From an uncultured Eubacteriales bacterium (GTDB lineage: Bacteria; Bacillota; Clostridia; Christensenellales; UBA1242): a stretch of 27,808 nt of DNA. The DNA is taken from NCBI GenBank assembly GCA_900557645.1, contig USSZ01000013.1, forward strand, positions 1 to 27,808, written 5' to 3'. Positions 19,873 to 24,920 of the stretch are shown piece by piece. Below the pieces are notes generated by a model. The model did not search any database. It had not been told where the DNA came from and saw nothing but the letters and a program-made list of their open reading frames with translations. The position numbers and the translations under genes were made by a program. Every line of letters starts with the position of its first letter. Position 1 is the stretch's first letter.

Positions 19873-20622
19873 ATGATTAATAATAACATTCATGAAGGGC
19901 ATAGAAAAAGACTGATTGAAACTGTTTCTAAAGTTGGTCTTGATAACCTTAGTGATATTCAGGCTCTTGAATTTATACTTTTCTACATATTCCCTAGAGG
20001 TGATGTTAATCCTTTAGCACATAGACTTCTAAATAGATTTAATAATACAGCAACTATTCTTGAAGCATCCATTGAAGATTTAATGGAAGTTGAGGGGATG
20101 GGAAAAACATCCTCTCAAAAACTCCATCTTATTCTTGAAGTTTTATATTACTATACATTACAAAAAGTAAACAATGTTGATTGTCTTAAAACCTTAGGTG
20201 AATTTTATGATTACATTGAACAATTACTTCGCTATCGCAAGGAAGAAGAATTATATCTTTTTGGCGTAAATGCTTCTGGCGAAGTGGTCAAAGGTCGAAG
20301 GTATGCAAAGGGAACTTTAGATATGGTTGGTATTGAATTAAGAGATATTGCACTTTATATTTCCACCTATAAAGTTAAAGCAGTGTTTCTTGTTCATAAT
20401 CATCCAGAAGGAAGTTGCAAAGCATCAACTCAAGATGAACTTTCTTACAACAAATTAAAAGGAGTTTTCAACTTTTCGGGTTGCAAACTCCTAGATTCCC
20501 TTGTTGTTGGGAAAGATGGTATTTATAGCATGGAAAAACATTCTATGCAAAGAATATTTAGTGAAGGTTTAGAATACTTGCAAGCATTACTCCAAGAAAC
20601 CCCGCTAAGAAAGAAGTTATAG
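19873..20622 (+). CDS. radC: RadC family JAMM/MPN domain protein
   Basis: A 249-residue protein with both usual RadC parts. The N-terminal helical domain (about 1-98) starts IHEGHRKRL and includes LFYIFPRGDVNPLAHRLL and a helix-hairpin-helix-like VEGMGK at 73-78. The C-terminal JAMM domain (about 105-249) has the metal site H175-x-H177, then seven residues, S185-x-x-D188; an acidic run E124-E126 is the likely position of the remaining Glu. The loop reads HNHPEG where most RadC proteins have HNHPSG. The role of chromosomal RadC is not settled; an early link to DNA repair is disputed. The start at 19873 is chosen over 19831 because family similarity begins there. The gene begins one base after the giant gene's stop and its 3' end overlaps the convergent small gene by 65 bases. 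Confidence 0.92.
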   Translation: MINNNIHEGHRKRLIETVSKVGLDNLSDIQALEFILFYIFPRGDVNPLAHRLLNRFNNTATILEASIEDLMEVEGMGKTSSQKLHLILEVLYYYTLQKVNNVDCLKTLGEFYDYIEQLLRYRKEEELYLFGVNASGEVVKGRRYAKGTLDMVGIELRDIALYISTYKVKAVFLVHNHPEGSCKASTQDELSYNKLKGVFNFSGCKLLDSLVVGKDGIYSMEKHSMQRIFSEGLEYLQALLQETPLRKKL

Positions 20623-20932
20623 TATTTAAAATTAAATATAACCAAAGATGAGAGGATTTTTTATCCTCTCTTTTTTGATTCGCTTCTGATTCTAGAATTT
20701 CGTTACCATAAGGTAGAACACACAAGCAATATACTTCATCATCGTCATATTTGATTGAAATAAATTCTTGTCGTTCAAGATATATAAGAATATTTTCAAG
20801 TCCATCTAAATCTAATTTATACTTATTAGGCAAGGCAGAGATAATGTCCTTTGCATCAACAATATTATAAGAGCCATTAGGACATTCTTTAATCAATATT
20901 TTTAAAACCAATTTTGATTTTATATCAAGCAT
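20558..20932 (-). CDS. Small tail-anchored membrane protein with winged-helix-like N-terminus (paralogue A)
   Basis: A 124-residue protein of unrecognised family. Residues 1-80 look like a small helical/winged-helix fold: a K-L-V-L-K helix, then ..DAKDIISALPNKYKL.., a third helix ENILIYLERQ and a two-strand hairpin (EFISIKYDDDEVYCL). Residues 82-95 are charged, and 96-121 form one transmembrane segment ending four residues from the C-terminus. It aligns without a gap to the divergent neighbour at 21016 over residues 1-58, with 21 identities by my count, which argues that both are real. The start has no clear ribosome site, but a stop codon lies just upstream and the match to the paralogue begins at this Met. 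The final 20 codons overlap radC on the other strand. The topology suggests a cytoplasmic domain tethered to the membrane. DNA binding is a guess. Confidence 0.8.
   Translation of the reverse strand: MLDIKSKLVLKILIKECPNGSYNIVDAKDIISALPNKYKLDLDGLENILIYLERQEFISIKYDDDEVYCLCVLPYGNEILESEANQKREDKKSSHLWLYLILNTITSFLAGFLGVMLASILNLH
20650..20676 (+). terminator. Intrinsic terminator of the giant gene-radC unit
   Basis: A perfect 8-bp stem (GAGAGGAT at 20650-20657 and ATCCTCTC at 20663-20670) with a 5-base T loop is followed by six T at 20671-20676. It starts 28 bases after the radC stop. It is directional for the + strand: read on the - strand the run of T lies upstream as A. It lies inside the antisense small gene, where it encodes residues 86-95, the charged linker before the membrane segment. 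Confidence 0.88.
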
Positions 20933-21015
20933 TTATTATATTTTTTGTTTTATATTCATCTTTATACATTTAATTAAAATGCACATACTAGTTAATAATA
21001 GTTTTAAGGAGAAAA
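20933..21015. promoter_or_regulatory. Divergent intergenic region between the two small paralogues
   Basis: 83 bases, almost all A and T, must hold both divergent promoters. On the + side an AAGGAG ribosome site (21006-21011) lies 4 bases before the ATG at 21016. On the - side a TATAAT (20940-20935) lies only two bases before the ATG at 20932, too close to serve an untruncated message, while a TATAAA-like box further upstream could. No convincing -35 box or operator is visible. Confidence 0.45.
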
Positions 21016-21375
21016 ATGCCAGATAGGAAAGAAAAGTTAGTTTTGAAATATTTGTGTAAGGTATGTGCGAATAAAAAGACATATCTTGTTTCTCCACATG
21101 AAATAGCAAAACAAATTTGTAATAAAATGGTTTTATCTGTCAGTGAGATTGATGAGATTATGGCTAGTCTTTCTCTGCAAAATTATATAGATTTTGTTGT
21201 TTCCGATAGTAAAAATGGATATTATTATTGTGTTAAATTAAAAAAGAAAGGACAAACTTATCTGGCAGATTCCAAAAAACAGAAGAAGGCATTATTCATG
21301 TTAGTTTTGAGAAGCATGTTTTTAGCAACAGTCAGTTTTGTCTTTGGAATTATTTTGAAAGCAATTTTTAAATAA
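21016..21375 (+). CDS. Small tail-anchored membrane protein with winged-helix-like N-terminus (paralogue B)
   Basis: A 119-residue protein, paralogous to the divergent gene at 20558-20932. The shared N-terminal pattern is M-x-D-x-K-x-K-L-V-L-K-x-L-x-K-x-C-x-N. Residues 20-58 continue as two helices (SPHEIAKQI and EIDEIMASLSLQ), followed by a strand pair with a Tyr run (GYYYCVKL). Residues 75-90 are strongly basic (KKQKK), and about 92-117 form one transmembrane segment. A basic patch before the membrane suggests the N-terminal domain is cytoplasmic. The start is well supported by AAGGAG with 4-base spacing. I do not recognise a named family. A membrane-tethered regulator is possible but not shown. 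Confidence 0.85.
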   Translation: MPDRKEKLVLKYLCKVCANKKTYLVSPHEIAKQICNKMVLSVSEIDEIMASLSLQNYIDFVVSDSKNGYYYCVKLKKKGQTYLADSKKQKKALFMLVLRSMFLATVSFVFGIILKAIFK

Positions 21376-21400
21376 AATATTTTTTCTTTTTTGTTATTTA

Positions 21401-21409
21401 TGATATAAT
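21401..21409 (+). promoter_or_regulatory. Extended -10 promoter for the Nudix-uvrB unit
   Basis: TGATATAAT gives a perfect -10 hexamer (21404-21409) with the TG of an extended -10 one base upstream. The region 17 bases upstream is T-rich (TTTTTC) and no good -35 is visible, as is common when the extended -10 is present. The predicted start is near 21416, leaving about 22 bases of leader before the Nudix ATG. No GAAC-N4-GTTC LexA box of the Gram-positive type is seen here. Confidence 0.65.
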
Positions 21410-21427
21410 CAATATATATTATTATTT

Positions 21428-21431
21428 GGAG
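21428..21431 (+). promoter_or_regulatory. Ribosome binding site fixing the Nudix start
   Basis: GGAG at 21428-21431 lies 6 bases before the ATG at 21438. An in-frame TTG at 21426 overlaps this site and would add only four residues, so the ATG is preferred. Confidence 0.7.
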
Positions 21432-21437
21432 ATTTTT

Positions 21438-21884
21438 ATGGATAACGAAAAATTTGCTTCTTGTGTATATATTATATTAAAAAAAGATGGTAAAGTTTTA
21501 TTGCAAAGAAGAAATGGGACGGTTCAATATAATGGATTTTTAGCATTTCCTGCAGGTCATATTGATGTCGGAGAGAATTGTTATGAGGCTGTAACTAGGG
21601 AAGCAAAAGAAGAACTTGATATTGATGTTGATAAAACAGACATTATTGATAGTTTTGTTGATATGAGAAGGAGTAAAATTCATGGACCTTATTATGATGT
21701 GTATTTTGAATTTAAAAAATATAAGGGAAAAATCAAAATTAATGAACCAGATAAGGCAAGTGAATTAATATGGGTGGATGAAAATAATCTTCCTTCTGAC
21801 ATGGTTAAATTTCAAAGAGAAGCCTATAAAATGAACAAGAATGGCATAAAGTTTCATTGTGAAGATGTTTATGTTGAAGAATAA
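21438..21884 (+). CDS. Nudix family hydrolase
   Basis: A 148-residue single-domain protein of normal Nudix length. The Nudix box is complete at residues 40-62: G40, five residues, E46, seven residues, R54-E55-x-x-E58-E59, then L-D-I, with Asp at the usual late Gly. Nudix enzymes hydrolyse nucleoside diphosphates linked to another group, such as oxidised dNTPs, ADP-ribose or dinucleoside polyphosphates. The N-terminal strand pattern ([19 protein letters not shown]) resembles MutT-like members, but the substrate cannot be read from sequence. It is followed after 14 bases by uvrB, with no terminator between, so the two are probably co-transcribed. A role in clearing damaged nucleotides would fit that context but is inference. 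Confidence 0.9.
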   Translation: MDNEKFASCVYIILKKDGKVLLQRRNGTVQYNGFLAFPAGHIDVGENCYEAVTREAKEELDIDVDKTDIIDSFVDMRRSKIHGPYYDVYFEFKKYKGKIKINEPDKASELIWVDENNLPSDMVKFQREAYKMNKNGIKFHCEDVYVEE

Positions 21885-21898
21885 AAATAGGAGAAAAG

Positions 21899-23851
21899 AT
21901 GTTTGATTTAGTTTCAAAATACAAGCCTTCAGGGGATCAGCCACAGGCAATAGATAAACTGGTTGAAGGTTTTTCAGAGGGATTAAAGGAACAAGTTTTA
22001 TTAGGGGTTACTGGAAGTGGCAAAACATTTACCATGGCAAACGTTATACAGAAAATGAATAAGCCAACTCTTGTTATTGCTCATAATAAAACACTTGCAG
22101 CACAATTATGTAATGAATTTCGAGAATTTTTCCCACATAATCGAGTAGAATATTTTGTTTCATACTATGATTATTATCAACCAGAAGCATATATTGTTTC
22201 AACAGATACTTATATTGAAAAAGATATGGCAATTAATGATGAAATTGACAAACTTCGTTCAAGTGCTACTTCTTCAATTTTAGAAAGAGATGATGTTATT
22301 ATTGTTGCATCTGTTTCTTGTATTTATGGGTTAGGGAACCCTGATGAATACTATAATCTTCATATTTCTTTAAGAGAAGGAGATTTGATTGACCGAGATG
22401 AAGTTATATCAAGATTAATTGATATTCAATATATGAGAAACGATATAGATTTTAAGCGTTCTACATTTAGAGTGAAAGGTGATACTTTGGACATATTCCC
22501 AGCAAACCAATCAGAAATGGCTATAAGGGTTTTGTTCTTTGGAGATGAAATTGAAAAAATATATAATTTTGAACCTGTAAGTGGAAATTTAATTAATGAA
22601 TTAAAATATGTTGCCATTTATCCTGCAACTCATTATGCAGTAGGTAGGAATAAAATGGAAACAGCACTCAATCAAATTGAAGAAGACAGAAAAATTGCGA
22701 TAAAAGAGTTTGAAGATTGTGGAAAGTTGATTGAGGCTGAAAGAATCGGACAGAGAGTTTCTTACGACATTGAGATGATGAGAGAGGTGGGGTATTGCAG
22801 TGGTATTGAAAATTATTCTCGTTATTTTGATGGACGTAAGCCAGGTGAGCCTCCTTATACATTAATAGATTATTTTCCAAAAGGATTTTTAACAATTATT
22901 GATGAAAGTCATATGACTTTGCCACAAATTCGAGCAATGTATAATGGAGATAAGGCAAGAAAACAATCTTTAGTTGATTTTGGATTTAGACTTCCTGCCG
23001 CTAAAGATAATAGACCACTGACTTTTGATGAGTTTAATTCAAAACTTGGACAAGTGATGTATGTTTCAGCAACACCTTCGCAGTATGAACTTTCAAAAGC
23101 AGGACAAGTTGTTGAACAACTTATAAGACCTACTGGATTATTAGATCCCTTGATAGAAGTAAAACCTATAAAAAATCAGATTGAAGACTTAATGGTTGAA
23201 ATTAAAAAAACGATTGATAAAAAATCTAGAGTTTTAGTTACAACACTTACAAAGAAAATGGCAGAAAGTTTAACAACTTATCTTCAAGAGCACAATTTTA
23301 AAACGAAGTATATGCATTCTGAAATTGATACTATGGAAAGAGTTGAAATCGTAAATGGATTAAGGCTAGGGGAATTTGATGTGCTTGTTGGAATAAATCT
23401 ATTAAGAGAGGGGCTTGATATGCCAGAGGTTGAACTGGTATGTATATTGGACGCAGATAAAGAAGGTTTTTTGCGTAGTGAAGGTGCATTAATTCAAACG
23501 ATTGGAAGAGCAGCAAGAAATTCTAATGGAAGAGTAATAATGTATGCTGATGTGATAACAGACTCAATGAGAAAAGCCATAGAAACAACTAAAAAACGTA
23601 GAGAATTACAGGAAAAATTTAATAAAGAACATGATATAATACCTAAAACAATAATAAAAGATGTAAAAAATACATTAGAAATAACTAAAAAGGTTGATGA
23701 TAAAAAATTGAAGAAAGAAGAAATCCCTGCTGAAATAGAAAAATTGACTGCTATGATGAAAGTGGCATCTGGGGCACTTGATTTTGAAAGAGCAATTGAA
23801 CTTCGCAATCAAATTCAAGAACTTCGTAAAAGATTGAGTAAAATGAGATAA
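21899..23851 (+). CDS. uvrB: Excinuclease ABC subunit B (UvrB)
   Basis: A 650-residue protein, close to the usual length. UvrB is the helicase-fold subunit that receives damaged DNA from UvrA, verifies the lesion and recruits UvrC in nucleotide excision repair. Visible motifs: Q-motif region SGDQPQAI (11-18), Walker A G-V-T-G-S-G-K-T (36-43), the damage-verifying beta-hairpin tyrosines (Y89-Y90-D-Y92-Y93), DEAD-type D335-E-S-H338, motif [11 protein letters not shown] from Q533, and a C-terminal UVR domain (about 612-650) that binds UvrC. All key residues are intact. The start has AGGAG (21889-21893) with 5-base spacing, 14 bases after the Nudix stop. No LexA box was seen upstream, so SOS control is not evident. 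Confidence 0.98.
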   Translation: MFDLVSKYKPSGDQPQAIDKLVEGFSEGLKEQVLLGVTGSGKTFTMANVIQKMNKPTLVIAHNKTLAAQLCNEFREFFPHNRVEYFVSYYDYYQPEAYIVSTDTYIEKDMAINDEIDKLRSSATSSILERDDVIIVASVSCIYGLGNPDEYYNLHISLREGDLIDRDEVISRLIDIQYMRNDIDFKRSTFRVKGDTLDIFPANQSEMAIRVLFFGDEIEKIYNFEPVSGNLINELKYVAIYPATHYAVGRNKMETALNQIEEDRKIAIKEFEDCGKLIEAERIGQRVSYDIEMMREVGYCSGIENYSRYFDGRKPGEPPYTLIDYFPKGFLTIIDESHMTLPQIRAMYNGDKARKQSLVDFGFRLPAAKDNRPLTFDEFNSKLGQVMYVSATPSQYELSKAGQVVEQLIRPTGLLDPLIEVKPIKNQIEDLMVEIKKTIDKKSRVLVTTLTKKMAESLTTYLQEHNFKTKYMHSEIDTMERVEIVNGLRLGEFDVLVGINLLREGLDMPEVELVCILDADKEGFLRSEGALIQTIGRAARNSNGRVIMYADVITDSMRKAIETTKKRRELQEKFNKEHDIIPKTIIKDVKNTLEITKKVDDKKLKKEEIPAEIEKLTAMMKVASGALDFERAIELRNQIQELRKRLSKMR

Positions 23852-23860
23852 AATAAAAAA

Positions 23861-23901
23861 TTATAAAGAATTATATAAATATATTATAATTTTCTTTATA
23901 A
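23861..23901 (+). repeat. Inverted repeat in the uvrB-downstream gene gap
   Basis: A perfect 10-bp arm TTATAAAGAA (23861-23870) pairs with TTCTTTATAA (23892-23901). A further 5 bp (TTATA/TATAA) pair after a 2-base bulge, and the loop is 9 bases. The right arm ends on the first two bases of the AAGGAG ribosome site at 23900-23905. There is no T run after it, so it is not a standard terminator. It could be a processing or stability hairpin, or modulate initiation. It is AT-rich, so the stem is weak. Confidence 0.45.
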
Positions 23902-23911
23902 GGAGAAATGT

Positions 23912-24745
23912 ATGAGTAAAAAAAATAAGATAATTGTTATTTGTGTAATAATATTTTTGATTATTGCATTATTAGTTTCTCTGATTGTTGTAGATAGTTT
24001 AAAAAGTAAACAAGAACAATTAGCAGTAAATCAAAGTAAAGTTCAAATTTTTTATGAGATAGGTGATGAATTTAATACAAATTCAATCGATGTTTATTAT
24101 GAAGATAAAAGTGGTCATGTTGAAAAAATAGAAGATTTCGTATTAGATGCAAGTCAATTTAATTCTTCTCAAGAAGGTGAGTATGAAATAAAAATAAGTT
24201 ATAAAAATATAAGTTATAAATTTAATGTATTTGTATATGATAAGCAATCTTTTAGTGAAATTTTTTATAAGGGAATGATAGACAATATAAACAGTATTTT
24301 AGTTAAAGATTCGGGGAATACTTTGTATTTGAATGAAAAAGATGGTTATATAGAATATAAAGATGCTAGTGCTGAAATAAACAACCAAATATTTTATACA
24401 GAAAACATTTATAGAATTTATGATAAGTTAAATAATGAGTATATTATAAATAAAAAAATGAATATTTCTCAATTTTTTGAAGAAATCACAAATCAGACTA
24501 ATTATAATGATAATTTAAATTTAGCACAAAATTATACTAAATTGTATTACGATGCAATATTCAATGATTATAATTATAACTATTCTTTTGAAGATGGAAA
24601 TTATTATTTTACAAATGAAAAAACTGATAATATAGTTAAATTTGATAATTTTGGATATTTCATCAATATTTCAAATCATGATAGTTCGTTTAGTTTTGTT
24701 AAAAATTCTTATTTTGAATTTCCAAATTTACCTATTGATGAATAG
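23912..24745 (+). CDS. Membrane-anchored protein with an extracellular Ig-like (Big_3-type) domain
   Basis: A 277-residue protein. Residues 1-6 are basic (MSKKNK) and 7-28 form one transmembrane segment, so the rest is probably outside the cell. Residues about 43-108 read like a bacterial Ig-like group 3 domain: a YEIGDEFNTNSIDVYYED opening, then a SSQEGEYEIKISYKN core and a closing F-N-V-F-V-Y-D strand. Residues 110-277 are Tyr- and Asn-rich without a recognised domain. No lipobox is present. The start has AAGGAG with 6-base spacing. It lies 60 bases after uvrB and before uvrA, yet nothing in it suggests a DNA-repair role. Its Ig-like fold recalls the giant protein's domains, but I see no specific match. 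Function unknown. Confidence 0.82.
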   Translation: MSKKNKIIVICVIIFLIIALLVSLIVVDSLKSKQEQLAVNQSKVQIFYEIGDEFNTNSIDVYYEDKSGHVEKIEDFVLDASQFNSSQEGEYEIKISYKNISYKFNVFVYDKQSFSEIFYKGMIDNINSILVKDSGNTLYLNEKDGYIEYKDASAEINNQIFYTENIYRIYDKLNNEYIINKKMNISQFFEEITNQTNYNDNLNLAQNYTKLYYDAIFNDYNYNYSFEDGNYYFTNEKTDNIVKFDNFGYFINISNHDSSFSFVKNSYFEFPNLPIDE

Positions 24746-24815
24746 TTGATTTATATTTAGTGATTAAGATAATTTTAAATATTTATTTTAACAATAAAAG
24801 AAAATTGAATATTAT

Positions 24816-24849
24816 AAAAAGGCTTATCATTTTAGTTATAGGGCTTTTT
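24816..24849 (+). terminator. Probable intrinsic terminator after the Ig-like membrane protein gene
   Basis: Left arm AAAAAGGCTTAT (24816-24827) pairs with ATAGGGCTTTTT (24838-24849): six pairs, one G-G mismatch, then five pairs including a G-U, around a 10-base loop. The right arm ends in five T. With A run and T run at opposite ends it could act on both strands. It separates the gene ending at 24745 from the uvrA promoter, implying uvrA is transcribed on its own. Confidence 0.55.
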
Positions 24850-24870
24850 AGTATGTATTTTTATTAAAAT

Positions 24871-24890
24871 TAACAATAATATAATTGTTA
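24871..24890. promoter_or_regulatory. Inverted repeat overlapping the uvrA -35 box (candidate operator)
   Basis: TAACAAT (24871-24877) and its exact reverse complement ATTGTTA (24884-24890) are separated by 6 bases. The right arm contains the -35-like TTGTTA (24885-24890). A protein bound here would block the polymerase. The arms do not match the Gram-positive LexA box GAAC-N4-GTTC. In such AT-rich DNA a 7-bp arm may be chance. Confidence 0.35.
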
Positions 24891-24914
24891 GATGTTGAAA
24901 TTTTGTGGTATAAT
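24885..24914 (+). promoter_or_regulatory. uvrA promoter with extended -10
   Basis: TTGTTA (24885-24890) and TATAAT (24909-24914) are 18 bases apart, and TGG just before the hexamer (24906-24908) makes an extended -10. Counting the last T as -7 puts +1 at 24921, the A of the uvrA ATG. No ribosome-site sequence is present between the -10 box and the ATG. Confidence 0.7.
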
Positions 24915-24920
24915 AAAAGC

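Noticed and set aside
20933..20940. Leaderless start for the minus-strand small gene
   Set aside because: The TATAAT is only two bases from the ATG, so its predicted +1 would fall inside the coding sequence.
21376..21437. LexA/SOS box ahead of the Nudix-uvrB unit
   Set aside because: No GAAC-N4-GTTC sequence is present here or in 24746-24920 ahead of uvrA.
24885..24920. Upstream TTG start for uvrA
   Set aside because: It would add 12 residues unlike any UvrA N-terminus and would place the promoter inside the coding sequence.
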